NCBI GenBank assembly: GCA_033239525.1
Contig: BSYO01000004.1
Coordinates: forward strand, 15,662,037 to 15,726,036
Direction of reading: 5' to 3'
DNA from: Nepenthes gracilis
Lineage: Eukaryota > Streptophyta > Magnoliopsida > Caryophyllales > Nepenthaceae
DNA length: 64,000 nt
Shown: positions 34,194-45,837 of the stretch, piece by piece
How the letters are laid out: every line of letters begins with the position of its first letter
Position numbering within the stretch: the stretch's first letter is position 1
Notes under the pieces: generated by a model
What the model was told of the DNA's origin: nothing
Database searches by the model: none
The model's input: the letters and a program-made list of their open reading frames with translations, nothing else
Position numbers and translations under genes: made by a program

Positions 34194-35516
34194 TGTAATG
34201 ACTTGTGCTTCCAAAATATGATAATTAGGAGAAAGATGGGCTCCATAAGGGTACCGGTTTCCAAAATATGACAAAAGATAAGTAATTAACTTAAAATAGG
34301 TGAATTAAGGTCAAGAGGCATGAGAGGAATCAGATCGAAAAGCTCAAAGATCCAAAATTGGTAAATCGGGAACTGAAGTTGTAAACCGAGAAATGTTATT
34401 TTTCAAATGAGACTTCGGACTTTAAATTATGATAATCATGGCCTATTAAGGTTATATAACCAAAATTAGGATCCAAGGAGGTGAAGAATTGGGTTAGAAG
34501 GGTCAAAACGGATCCCGAATGGCGAAAATGCGAAGTAGGCTTGCTGTAGGCTCGATGCAAGCCTGACCCGCTCCCAAGTAGAGCTCGAGCGCCAACGGGG
34601 CCATGAAAAACTGAACCTCCTGCTTGAAGTGTGCTCGAATAGCGCCTGAGGCACTGCGTTTGCAAGATGGTGCACCTGAGTAGCGCTCGCGCATCGCTTG
34701 AGCACCCAACTGATTATAAAAGGGCTGAGCGTATTTTGCTCGACCATTTTGGGAGATTCTAGAACGAGAACGAAGGGAGAGAAGAGGAAAAGGGAAAGAG
34801 GAGAAGAGGAATCGCGCGTTCCACTTCAATCCGAGTAAAAATAACGGTAGATGGGGCTTAGGCAAGTATACCTCGGACGTTATATATCATTTTTACAGCA
34901 TTTTAATATCTCCATGTTATCGTTTATGCTTTGAAAACCTTGTTCTGTATTATTTGGCATGAATATTTGATGAATCTCATGATTTTCGGACTATAGTTCA
35001 TGTTTATGTGAATATACTGTGATTGATGACTCCAATTTCATGATTTGGCTCACGTTTTGCCTCAATTTCGTGTCCAAACCGTACATCGTAAACCCTAGCT
35101 TGAAAATTGGGGGTTTTTGGTTTAAATGCATGATTTTGTATAGGTATTTGAAATTATAGCATCGATTTCATTAATAAATATGTATTTGGTTCCTGATTAC
35201 TATCCGAGAATTTTGCCCAGAACCCTAAAATGAAAATTGGGAAGTTTTTATTAGAAATTTGGAATTTTGATGATTTAAACGTAAATTGTTGTCCTGTATC
35301 ATTTATTGAATGATTTGTGTTTGAAAACCTAGCATGGAACTATATTATCGAACTATGGAAACCTTTGGAATCGTCTAAAAGAGTGACTGATGAAATTTGG
35401 ATTTTGGCCTTAGAATATGATGATTTTGATAATGGAACATCGAACAAATGTATCGAATTATGCTAATCTATAAGAAAAATGGACCTAGACTGTTGAATAG
35501 TTAGATGAGGTTCTTT
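34194..35516 (+). mobile_element. LTR M, left part, inserted in K/L
   Basis: Plus-oriented LTR beginning TGTAATGACTTG, with the B-family motif GGTACCGG and CAAAATATGA at 34250. CTCGAG array 34550-34705, TATAAAAGG at about 34716, donor TTAG|GCAAGTATACC at 34861/34862. T1 is inserted at 35517. The matching 3' end of M is at 60593-60697; its middle, roughly 1 kb, is missing. Confidence 0.72.
34550..34705 (+). promoter_or_regulatory. CTCGAG array and TATA box in LTR M
   Basis: GAGCTCGAGCGCC near 34583 and worn GCTCGAAT, GCTTGAGCACC words, ending only a few bases before TATAAAAGG. The clearest example of the array abutting the core promoter. Confidence 0.6.
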
Positions 35517-37532
35517 TGTGACGGCCCGTACGTAATTACACACATAAAGTCGCCGTCAAGACTTAAAAAAATCAATAAATATTAATGGACATAAAAATTT
35601 ACTTTTCTTTCTTACACAGGATTGACTGAGGTCGAACAGCATGAGTTGGCCTGCGGATTTTAATTTTCACATCAGGCCGACCAACATTAAGGTTAGCCGG
35701 ACTTGAAAGTCTGAGATGCTCACTAAACCTTTCATTAACCAAAATAATCACGGAAACATACTAACAACATCCATAGAATCATAAACAGCGGAATCATTTT
35801 ACAATTTTCTCAAAACATCAAAAGGAAATAAAATTAAATTCTTCATTTAATCAGCTCCAGCCAACCGAACTATTTGGCTACACCATAAGGTTCTACTCAA
35901 CTTCGTCCTCCATGAGCCTTTCGTCATCTGAAAATAACAAGAGTGAGCCACAAAGCCCAGCAAAATACTCACATGCAGAAAATAGAAAAACATAAACATA
36001 TATATATAAGCGCATCAAAACAGAGATTCTTAGCATACGAAAATCATCATGTCTTTTCTTCTTTAGTTCGGAATTTTCTTAATCTTTTTCTTATTATCTT
36101 GTCTTCTGAAAACTCATAAAAATCATTGGAAATTCTTATCATCTTTAGGGACCAAACGGGAGTGGACAACATCGAGGACGGGTTGTATGTAGCCCCACAA
36201 CCTAAAGCCGTATCCCCTACTCCCCGGTGTGGGAGGTAATGCCTTTAACCCGGCATACGGGGCCGTAGTCCAAAAGTCTTATGCCACCAAAAAGTTTCCA
36301 CCCATGGCCCAGGAGGCAATCCTCGAGTGTCACACCAATATCCTACATCCATCTTTAACAGCAAGTTTAATGGAGACTCGGTTCATAGTTCATATCTTTT
36401 AATGGCCATACATCATAGTTCGGAAGTCAAAAGTCGTAGAGTTCCACTTGCTGTCTGGATTACATGCATTGTTCCATGTTTATATAAATAGGCCGGAGTT
36501 CTTTTTCAAACAGAAGGCCGGAGTTCCAAAAGTCGAAGTTCTTTTGTCAAAGTCGGAGTTCTTAAAATCCGGAGTTCTAAAAAAAACGGAGTTCATTTCC
36601 ATTTAAAGTCCGTAGTTCTAAAAGTCGGAGTTCTTCAAAGACCGAAGCTCTTCTTCTTAAAAGTTAGAAGTCTCTTCTTTAAACACTAATTATCAGAGTT
36701 CGTATAGATCGATAATCAAACATATATTTCAAACATAATAAAATCTAACACCATGAATACCAGAGTTTCTTTTAAACATGCGATTAAGAACAATAATTCA
36801 CAGAAATAGAACAAACATCATACATAATTTCATAAGAATACCATATACTTACGTAGCAAACATGCATAAACATGAACTTTAAAAACAGGGGTGAGTATCT
36901 TGCCTGAGTTTCTTCTACTTTGCCTTGATCTTTTGGCCTCTCTTTACTAAAATTTCTATTGTATGTCTTTTTCTTACTCTTCTGGTTCTTATTTATAGGT
37001 CTTAAGTCTGATGATTATCATTAATGATTAGCACTACAGGGGAAATATTTCATCATTAATGATTGGCAAATCCAAAGGGGATGTTTCATCATTTGGCAAA
37101 TCCAAGGAAAATGTTTCTTATTTATGGCTTCTACATTTTCTAAAAATTCCCTTATTAATTAGATCATTAATGGTTTTACATTTCCAAGAAGTTCATAAAT
37201 TCCTAGTTAACTAAACCTAATGGGTTTTAGATTTTCTTAATTAATTCCTGATTCACTGAACTTAACAGGATTTAGCTTCCTCATGTGAACACATTCAATT
37301 CTTTCTACACGACTTCCGGTCAACACCCATTGACCGGATTATCATCTTTGGCTTTTCCAGAATCTACTCCGGCCTCCAATACACAAGCCACTCCGTCCTT
37401 CCATCCATTCAAGTTTTTCGGTCAACCTTTTACGTTGATCGGATCACGCCTTCCGATCAATATTTTATGTTGACCGGATTATATTAACTCGATAACTGAA
37501 ACTTTCTACGTTTTAGAATCTGGGTCGTTACA
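35517..37532 (-). mobile_element. 3' LTR of element T1
   Basis: 2,016 bp from TGTGACGGCCCG to ...TGGGTCGTTACA; on its own strand TGTAACGACCC...GGGCCGTCACA. Minus-strand TATA box TATAAATA at 36990-36997, inverted W-box pairs at 37317-37480 (U3), short CCGGAGTTC repeat tract 36495-36670. Left flank TCTTT in LTR M; the other end of T1 is lost. Confidence 0.9.
35928..36903 (-). other. predicted GC-AG leader intron in T1 LTR
   Basis: Minus strand donor CTCAG|GCAAGAT (intron from 36903) and acceptor TTATTTTCAG before ATGACG, ending 35928. Prediction only. Confidence 0.4.
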
Positions 37533-37549
37533 ATCTCCCCCACTTACAG
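37533..37549 (-). other. polypurine tract of T1
   Basis: Plus strand ATCTCCCCCACTTACAG; on the minus strand GTGGGGGAGAT abutting the LTR start. Confidence 0.88.
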
Positions 37550-37581
37550 AAATTTCGTCCTCAAAATTTTAAATAAATATA

Positions 37582-38800
37582 CTAACCTCGAGAAAACAAA
37601 TCGGGGTATTTGTTCCGAATCTCTTCCTCTCGTTCCCAAGTTGCCTCTACGAAAGTGTGATTCTTCCAAAGCACCTTTATTAGAGTGATTGATTTGGTGC
37701 GTAGTCTCTGTTCCTTTCGATCCAAAATTTTCACTGGTTCCTCTACATAGGACAAGTCCTTGTCGATTGTTAAAGGTTCATACTCAATTACATGAGTAGG
37801 ATCATGGACATACTTCCGAAGCATTGATACATGAAACACGTTATGTACTTCTGCCAAGTTCGGAGGTAATGCAAGCCTATAAGCTACTTCTCCGATCCTT
37901 TCTAGAATTTCAAAAGGGCCAATAAATCGTGGCTTCAGCTTTCCTTTTATCCCGAACCTCTACTTTCCCTTAGATGGTGATACCTTTAGGAATGCAAAAT
38001 TGCCTTTTTTAAATTCTAATGTAGATCTCCTCCGGTCTGCATAGCTCTTTTGTCTGCTCCGGGCTACTTTGAGATTCTCATGTACTAACTTTATCTTTTC
38101 TGCCGTCTCCTTAATAATATCAAGACCCAAAATTCTTTTATCTCCGTGCTCCTCCCAGTGAATCGGCGATCTACATTTCCTTCCATACAAGGCCTCAAAA
38201 GGGGCCATGCCTATGCTGGCCTGGTAACTATTATTATAAGCAACTTCCGCTAAGGGTAAGAAATTATCCCAAGCCCCTTTCATCTCTAAGACCGAGGCCC
38301 TTAACATATCCTCGAGGATCTGGATAGTCCTTTCTGACTGGCCATCAGTTTACGGATGAAAAGCGATACTAAATGTTAATTCGGTACCCAATTCTTTATG
38401 TAGACTTTTCCAAAACCGTGAAACAAAGCGAGGGTCTCTGTCTGATACAATAGAGGCAGGCACACCATAAAGCCTGACAACCTCGTTTATATACAACTGG
38501 GCTAATTTATCACAGGAGTATGTCGTCTGGATTGCCAAAAAATGGACTGACTTTGTTAGCCGGTAAACAATAACCCAAATAGCATCATGTTTCCTTGGCG
38601 TCCTTGGAAGTCCGGTCACAAAGTCCATGGCAATATCTTCCCATTTCTAGCCTGGAAACAGCATTGGTTTCAATAACCCAGACGGTTGCTTTCTTTCGGC
38701 CTTTACTTGTAGGCATACAAGGCATTTTTCCACGTAAGCTGCAATATCCCTCTTCATATTCCTCCACCAAAATGTTTTTTTCAAATCCCGGTACATTTTA
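37582..38800 (-). pseudogene. T1 pol: integrase and chromodomain tail (broken)
   Basis: Minus strand, reading from 38800: zinc-binding part with intact CLVC, catalytic core with MDFVTGLP (first Asp) and SIVSDRDPRF (second Asp present) in 38350-38628. A CAG-to-TAA type stop follows FHP, then SERTIQ with the Glu, then 37960-38307 up to a stop in GK-RFG, and the C-terminal part 37582-37857 with VFHVSML and the chromodomain-like stretch KILDRKEQ...EATWEREEEIR. Integrase inserts the cDNA into the genome; the tail is thought to target heterochromatin. At least three stops. Confidence 0.9.
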
Positions 38801-38929
38801 TTGGCTCCTGGGTGAATTGTATAACGGGATCGATGAGCTTCCTTAAAAATTTTCTCCTTTAATTCTTTGTTGTCCAGCAGACATAACCGATTCCTAAACC
38901 TTAATCTCCATCCGGCGTAACCTGAAAAT

Positions 38930-39695
38930 CACTTCAGGATTCTTTGTCCAGCTCACTCATGATCTTTATAAGAAAAGAATAATTCGCCTGACATCCCTTT
39001 ACCTCATTTATCACCTCTGGCTGGATTTGAAGGTACGCCAAAATCATCTGTTTTCCTTGCACATAAAGCTGGACATCATAGTATATGAGATAGTCCAGCA
39101 TCTTCCGTTGCTTGACTTGCATTCTAGCCAGAATTCAAGGTTGCTGACTTAGTACATCGGCGACTACATTGGCCTTTCTTGGTTCGTATCGGATTTCACA
39201 ATCGTCGTCCTTCAGGAATTCAATCCACCTTCTCTGCCTCATGTTCAGTTCCTTTTGGGAGAATAAATACTTTAGACTCTTATGATCGGAGTAGACCAAG
39301 AATCTCTCACCATACAGGTAATGCCTCCAGATTTTCAATGCAAACACTATAACGGCTAATTTCAGATCGTGAGTTGGATAATTCCTTTCATGATTCTTCA
39401 ACTGTCGCGACCCATAGGCAATTACCCTTCCGTGTTGCATTAAAACACAGCCCAACCCAATCTTTGAGGCATCGTAGTAAACAATCAATCCTCCTGATCC
39501 ATTTGGGATGGTCAGGACCGGAGCAGAAATTAATCGGTCATTAAGTGTTTGAAAACTCCCTTCACAATCATTGGTCCACTCGAACTTGGCATCCTTCTTT
39601 GTTAATTGCGTGAGTGGAAGAGCAATTTGGGAGAAATTTTTCACAAACCGTCTATAATATCCAGCCAAGCCTAAAAAGCTCTGTACTTTGGTCAC
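38930..39695 (-). pseudogene. T1 pol: RNase H and connection
   Basis: 39135-39695 is a 186-codon open stretch: RT connection ([17 protein letters not shown]), then RNase H with [11 protein letters not shown] (first Asp), [21 protein letters not shown] and NVVADVLS (last Asp present). A stop follows QQP; the frame goes on to an ILARMQVKQ linker (38934-39122). RNase H degrades the RNA strand during reverse transcription. Confidence 0.9.
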
Positions 39696-39699
39696 AGAG

Positions 39700-40456
39700 G
39701 TTGGCCGGTTCTACTTTACCACTGCTTCCACTTTCTTAGGATCGACGAAAATCCCTTCTTTGGAGATAACGTGTCCAAGGAATCCCACTTTCTCTAACCA
39801 AAATTCGCACTTTTTCAATTTGGCGAATAGCTAATGCTCCCTAAGGATCTGGAGTGTAGTCCGTAAATGCTCCTCATAGCTTTTCGAATACACAAGGATG
39901 TCGTCAATAAAGACGATCACAAACTTGTCCAGGTATGGTTGAAAAATTCAGTTCATCAAGTCCATAAAGACGGCAGGAGCAATAGTCAACCCAAAAGGCA
40001 TCACTACAAATTCATAATGCCCATATCTAGTCCGGAACGCCGTCTTTGCTATATCCTCCTTTCTGATCCGGAGCTGATGATATCCGGATCTAAGGTCAAT
40101 TTTTGAAAATACGCAAGCTCCTTGTAATTGTTCAAGGAGGTCATCAATTCTTTGTAGAGGATATTTGTTCTTGGTGGTAATTTTGTTCAGTTCATGATAA
40201 TCCACGCATAATCTCATGGTCCCGTCCTTCTTTCTTACAAAGAGAACCGGTGCTCCCCATGGTGACACACTCGGCTGAATAAAACCCTTATCTAATAATT
40301 CCTGCAGTTGCTATTTCAATTCTTTGAGTTCAGCCGGTGCCATCCGATATGGTGCTTTGGATATTGGTGCTGCTCCTGGCATCAATTCTACTCAGAATTC
40401 CAACTCTCGCTGGGGTGGCAGTCCAGGTAATTCATTAGGAAATATGTCTTCGAATT
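39700..40456 (-). pseudogene. T1 pol: reverse transcriptase, cut at 40457
   Basis: The minus strand gives the protease/RT linker ([14 protein letters not shown] region 40320-40440), then an open block 39948-40268 with [32 protein letters not shown] and VMPFGLT. A stop comes after DLMN, then [11 protein letters not shown] intact at about 39890-39925. Gag and protease are absent: at 40457 the sequence switches from pol to LTR of B, with TTCC shared by both sides. Confidence 0.9.
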
Positions 40457-42109
40457 CCACGAGCAGCCAGAATACGTGGCCAAGTATTCCTTGGGTTCAC
40501 ACCGTGATGGACATGGCAAATCAGAGAATACTACCCGCATAAACCATGGTCCTAGTTTCCAGATTAATCCTTCCTTGAGGGAAGATCAACCACAAGTACA
40601 TCACATTTCCAATCAGAAAATCACATTCCCATCCTTATCTCCATCCCGGAGATCAAATCCATCACATATCTTCATCCAGGAGATCAAATCCATCATATTG
40701 TACTTTGGTGGATTCCCCTTCATTTACTTGCTCGGTTCCTCCCTTTCTTTGGAACTTAAACCTTTTTAGCCATTCAATTCAAGCACACAAGAGAGTTTGG
40801 ATTTACTTACCTTCGGTGATTAAATAGCATCCTAGAAGCCTTCGGGATGCATTCCCTTGCTTCCGGTGCACACTTGCATATTTTCAGGGCTTACAATTTA
40901 ACATGATCAATTAGACACAAATTTTTTAAGCATTAAACGGGTGGAAGCATGCAATTTTCCCCATTCAACACGGATGAACAATATCAAGGGAATTTTAGAC
41001 CTCCCAGATGCCGCGAACGGGTCGATTCTTGCTGAATTGGACATCCAGTCGATATATACATACAATTGGGATGTGGCAATTCATATTTTGGGGTCAATTT
41101 AACATAACACGAGGGTGGAAGCATGCAAATTTTCCATTTCATTTTGGATGAACAGTAACAGTGGACTTTTAGAGGGCTCAGACGCTGCAAACGGGTTGAA
41201 ACATGCGAAATTGATTGTGCGGCCGACATATATACACATTTGGGACGTGGTGATTCATATTTTGGGGTCGATTCAACGAAATAGGGCAGGAAAATGGAAA
41301 ACCCCCAAATTCCCGTAGGTTAGGGTTTGGTGGAACTCCATTGACCGGATTGGTGAGTAAATCGGACAATAAACTAAAAAATCCTTGGTCTCAAGTCATG
41401 GGTAATAAACTTTTTATGGTTTGGGTGGGTATCAAGACGAAAATACCCAATGATAAACAAAAAATATCGAGAGAGAAAAGTTAGTGAGTATGAGAACACT
41501 TGCCTCGACGCGTATTACCACTTTTATAATTAGCTCTCAGACAGATTCGGACTCCATGAGCTCGATCTCCTCCTTCCACTCTCTAGAATCGATGCTCTCT
41601 CTCTCTCTAGAAGGGTTTGGTTCGTAGAGAAAATGAAAATCGCAATGTAGCACGCGGCTTTAAAATAGGTTGGCGCTCGAACATGCAGCCAGCGCTACCT
41701 TACTGCCCAGGCCGGCTCGAGCGCATTGCGAGCACACGGTGAGCACAGACAATATGGATTCTGTGCTCTCCGTGGGCTCGAGCCCACGGAGGGTACGGGT
41801 CAGGCTCCCAGCAAGCCGACTTCACATTTTTACCGTTTGAGATCCGTTTTGACCATTCTAACCCAATTATTCACATCCTTGGACTTTAGTTTTGATTATA
41901 TAACCTTAATAAATCATGATTATCATAATTTAAAACCCAAAATCTTATTTACAAATTAATATTTCACAGCTTATAATTTTTGTTCTCGATTTACCAATTT
42001 CGGCTCTTTGAGCTTTTCAATACAATTCCTCCAGTACCATTTCACCACAATTCACCTATGTTAACTTAATTACCTTCTAACTATTATGTTCTTAACTCAG
42101 AACCTCACA
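40457..42109 (-). mobile_element. 3' LTR of element B, right part
   Basis: Collinear with 58931-60592 of B's 5' LTR, starting ACGAGCAGCC and ending ...CAGAACCTCACA, next to a polypurine tract. The first ~970 bp of the LTR are missing, replaced by T1. Contains a CTCGAG array (41665-41795) and minus-strand donor GAG|GCAAGTG near 41500. Confidence 0.88.
41665..41795 (-). promoter_or_regulatory. CTCGAG array in B 3' LTR
   Basis: GCGCTCGAAC, GGCTCGAGCGC and GGGCTCGAGCCC words in the U3; the last is a perfect 12-bp palindrome near 41767. Confidence 0.55.
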
Positions 42110-43344
42110 ACTCTCCCCCACTTATATAAATTTTGTCCTCGAAATTTGACGAACCTCAGGATTTATAATTGGGGAAAAATTCTTTCAGAATTCCTTCTTC
42201 ACGATCCTACGTCACATCCTTGATCAAACGACTTATCCTATAGGGCCCTTATCTCAAGATGAATTCCTAGTCTCCAAAATGGCTTAACCCAAATACTTAC
42301 TTATTTCCTCGACTATCGATACAAAGGTGACTTCATTGTAATCACTAGAATTCCCAAAGCGGCCTAAAAATAATGCTAGCCTTTCCTATAGCCTAATTCA
42401 ATACTTCAAGCGAACCAATGAACTTCCACTTCAGTTCATTCCAAACCTTGAAATGGATTCAATCATAGGGAATCTCAACCTTATCCTGAAATTTCAGGGC
42501 TATGGGCCCACAACACTTTCACTACGCTTATCTAATTAATTATCTAGCTACGAATCATTCCATTGAGATTTTACCACCATATCAAATTCAGCTTGACGTC
42601 CCAAAGATTCTCTAATCAAGTTTTACTAAGGTTTCGATACGAATCTTAAATCATAATCAAATTTTAAAATCAGAATAATTTATATTATCGCTATTTCATT
42701 GGTAAGTCGACAAACTGACATATTTTCCAAAATACATAGCCCATGTCACACACCCAAAATATACGACAATGCTGATTAAAACAATCCTAGCATAGTCATA
42801 CCACGAAGATGAATCTCACAATCATCCAACTACAACCACATTCAAACTACAATCATAAAGATCACCCAAAGATTCGACATAACTTTCGATCATCCTCCCC
42901 GTAACCTCAGAATCCGATTACTGAGCAACCTCAAAATCCCGTTGGCATACCAATGAGCCAACCAATCCAATCCGAACGCATCTTCTATGATTAAGATATG
43001 TGGGTCGCTCTAATTGTCCTGAAATAAAACCATAAGGATTTCATATTTCATAAATTCATAGCTCCAATACTTAGAATACGATTCTGCCTCCCAGTTTAAG
43101 AATATGACATCCTATCACCCAAGTATTTGGACCTACTTGCAATTTACCTTTCACATCTCCTACGAAACTTCAAAGATATATTAAGTCTAAAGACTTGTAG
43201 CATCAATTGTCAGCGTTGATATCCGCTTTCCAAAAAAATCGAGGTTTATCTTCCTAATCTTTAAATAGATCTGTCCACATGCAATACCATATGATCATCT
43301 TTCCTTTATGATACATCTATTCTGGCACTTAAAATTTTAATAAT
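42110..43344 (-). mobile_element. internal region of B, first part
   Basis: Begins with the polypurine tract (plus strand ACTCTCCCCCACTTATA). No coding frame survives; 42180-42400 resembles N's internal region and the DNA for a chromodomain tail. Interrupted by solo LTR T4. Confidence 0.7.
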
Positions 43345-43349
43345 GGCTA
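43345..43349. repeat. left target-site duplication of T4
   Basis: GGCTA, repeated at 45833-45837. Confidence 0.92.
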
Positions 43350-43393
43350 TGTAACGACCCAAAATTTGAATAAGGAAATTTTAACCATCAGGT

Positions 43394-43415
43394 CCGGTCA
43401 ACGCCCGTTGACCGG
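43394..43415. promoter_or_regulatory. inverted W-box pair in U3 of T4
   Basis: Nine-base arms CCGGTCAAC (43394-43402) and GTTGACCGG (43407-43415) pair perfectly around GCCC. Each arm holds a TTGACC core. Confidence 0.6.
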
Positions 43416-43766
43416 AAATCCAAAGGTGAAGAAGTCCGGAATTGGCATTGAGAAAATTGCTGTCCGGATTTCCTTAATGCAGTCCGGATTCCCATAATAA
43501 AAGAAGTCTGAATTTCGTTGGGCAAATGAAGTCCGAATTTCCTTTGGTAAATGAACTCCGGATTTCCGGAGTAAAATGTGAGTTCGGACTTGTTGAAGAA
43601 GTCCGGTCACAGTTAAGGCAGAATTTTGGGGAAGGAGCAGCATTGAATGTCTGCAGTTCCCGATACGTGTTGGAAAGCTAATTCTCATGGGAAATGTAGG
43701 ATAATTTATAGTGACGTTGGAAAATAGGAAAAAAAAATTATAAATGAGGGCCACCAAACTTAGGGC

Positions 43767-43774
43767 TATAAATA
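43767..43774 (+). promoter_or_regulatory. TATA box of T4
   Basis: TATAAATA in the context GGGCTATAAATAAGG, identical in T3 (62413-62420) and on the minus strand of T1 and T2. Confidence 0.7.
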
Positions 43775-44199
43775 AGGGCTTTAGGGCCTCAGGAATAAGG
43801 CACCACTAGAAACCCTCCTAAAAGTAGAAGGCAGACAGCTAAGGAAAAAGTAGAGAAGAACTCAGGCAAGATACTCACCCCTATTTATAAAATTCATGTT
43901 TATGTATGTTACTATAAAATTTCATGATGTTCTCAATGAAATACTCGCTTTATGACTTCTTGATCTCAAAGGCATGTTTAAAATAAAAATGCATAATGAT
44001 GGATTTTATCGTAGATGATTTCAAGATATTATGAATTTTGATATTTCATGTTGATGACCTAAGAACTTATGATGATTTTTAATTCTGCTGAAATCATTTC
44101 CGAGTTTAAGAGCTTGTCTTTGATTAATGGTATGTTATTTAACCCGGCCTTGACAACCGAAAAGCTTCGGTACGTGTTAGGGAAATATCTGTTAAAAAA

Positions 44200-45010
44200 G
44201 AAAAAAACTCCGTTCAAAAGTACTTGACTTTAAATGTGCTCCGTCCTCCGATAATGTACTCCGGCTTTGAAGAAGAATTCAAGTTGTTATGAAGTACTCG
44301 CCTTACGTTTTGAAATAAACTTAGCCTTTGATTAAAAGAGAAGCCCTTAATAAATTTTGTGCATCACTAAAAATGAGCTCCGCCCTTTAATGAATTTTAT
44401 GCTCCATATCTTAAAGCACTCGAATAAGGAAGAGAAGTGTACTCCGTCATGAGGCACTCCGTCTTTTAAGCACTATTTTAAAAGAAATGTCACTCCGTCC
44501 CTTTGAGCTCCAAAGAAAAAACTCCTGTTTCTAGGGATTTTGAAAAGAAAAGCACTCATTGAGCACTTTTTAAAAAGAGAAACACTACCGATTTTACAAA
44601 GAAAGGCCCTCCGGATTTGTAATGAAAAGCACTCCGTCCGATTTAAGATGCTCCGTCCATTTTTCACTCCGTCCCTTTTAAAGAACTTCCGACTTTTGAG
44701 CGTAATAAATTTCTTCTAAATAAAGAAGTTCGATTTTGATTAAAGAAAGGAACTCCGGTTTTAGATTAAAGAAAACGAACTCCGGTTTTGACTAAAGTAA
44801 ATGAACTCCGGCTTTGAAAGAAAACGAACTTCGGCTTTGATTAAAGGAAATGAACTCCGGTTTTGACTAAAGGAAACGAACTCGAGCCTTGTAAAGAACT
44901 TCGGTTTCCGGACTTCAGCTTTCCGTTTAAAAAGAGCTTCGGAAATTAACAAGATAAGAACTTCGAATTTCTTTTGAAAAATGAGCTTCGGCTTTTTGAT
45001 AGATGATATG
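44200..45010 (+). repeat. CTCCGG-type leader repeats of T4
   Basis: Irregularly spaced repeats of GAACTCCGGCTTTGA or GCACTCCGTCC type every 15-40 bp. The same tract is about 180 bp in T1, 375 bp in T2, 430 bp in T2b and over 800 bp here and in T3, and explains most of the LTR length differences. Confidence 0.75.
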
Positions 45011-45320
45011 AACTTCAATGAATAAAGTGAAAAACAAGACTATATGAAAACATATAGATTATGGACAGCAAGTGGAACTCTATGACTCCGACTTTTGATC
45101 TATGATATATGGCCAATAAAGAACACGAACCAAGAACCGAGTTTCCATTAAACTTGCTGTTAAAGATGGATGAAGGATATTGGAGTGACACTCGAGGATG
45201 CCTCCTGGGCCACGGGAGGGGACCTTTTGGTGGCATAAGAACTATGGACTATGGCCCCGTATGCCGGGTTAAAGGCATTACCTCCCGCCCTGGGGAGTAT
45301 AATGAGGGGATACGGCTTTA

Positions 45321-45342
45321 GGTTGTGGGGTAGCACACAACC
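45321..45342 (+). promoter_or_regulatory. conserved leader hairpin, T4
   Basis: Arms GGTTGTG (45321-45327) and CACAACC (45336-45342). Aligned with AGATTGT/ACAATCT, the stem differs by a paired A-T to G-C change. Confidence 0.6.
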
Positions 45343-45832
45343 CGTTCTCGTTGTTGTCCGCTCCCGTCCGGTCCCTAAAGATTATAAGAATTCCGAATGA
45401 TTTTGATGAAGATAATATGAAAAGAATATGAACCAAGAAAAATGATATGATGATTTTTATATTATGATCTATACTTTGATTATTTGAATGCTTGTGTTTT
45501 CTGCATGTGAGTATCCTGCTGGGCTTTGTAAGCTCACTCTTGCAAATTTTCAGATGACAAGCTTATGGAGGACGAAGTCGAATAGAGTCCTATGGTTTTG
45601 CTGGCTGGAGCAGATTTTTGGAGTTTTGTTTGAGGGAACTTGTAATTTTGATTTCCGTTGCTTATGAACGTTAGAATGTTTCTGTGACACTTTTGGGATT
45701 TATGAAATTATTTATTTTTAGAATGCATCTCGGGTGTGAATAAAGATAAGAAAAAATTTTTATGCTCATCTTTTATTATATGAATTAGTATTGACGACGG
45801 CTTTTGATAATAATAAAAGTCGGGTCGTCACA

Positions 45833-45837
45833 GGCTA
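45833..45837. repeat. right target-site duplication of T4
   Basis: GGCTA. Confidence 0.92.

Larger units (their letters stand above)
43866..45553 (+). other. predicted GC-AG leader intron in T4
   Basis: Donor CTCAG|GCAAGAT at 43865/43866, acceptor TTGCAAATTTTCAG ending 45553 followed by ATGAC; CTCACTC upstream. 1,688 nt. The repeat tract would be removed with it. Prediction only. Confidence 0.42.
43350..45832 (+). mobile_element. solo LTR T4 (T family)
   Basis: 2,483 bp from TGTAACGACCC to ...CGGGTCGTCACA with GGCTA on both sides: a solo LTR left by recombination between the two ends of a full T element. U3: inverted W-box pair 43394-43415; TATA box 43767-43774. Leader: predicted intron 43866-45553 that contains a tract of ACTCCGG-type repeats, and hairpin 45321-45342. 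Plus orientation, opposite to host element B. Confidence 0.95.
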
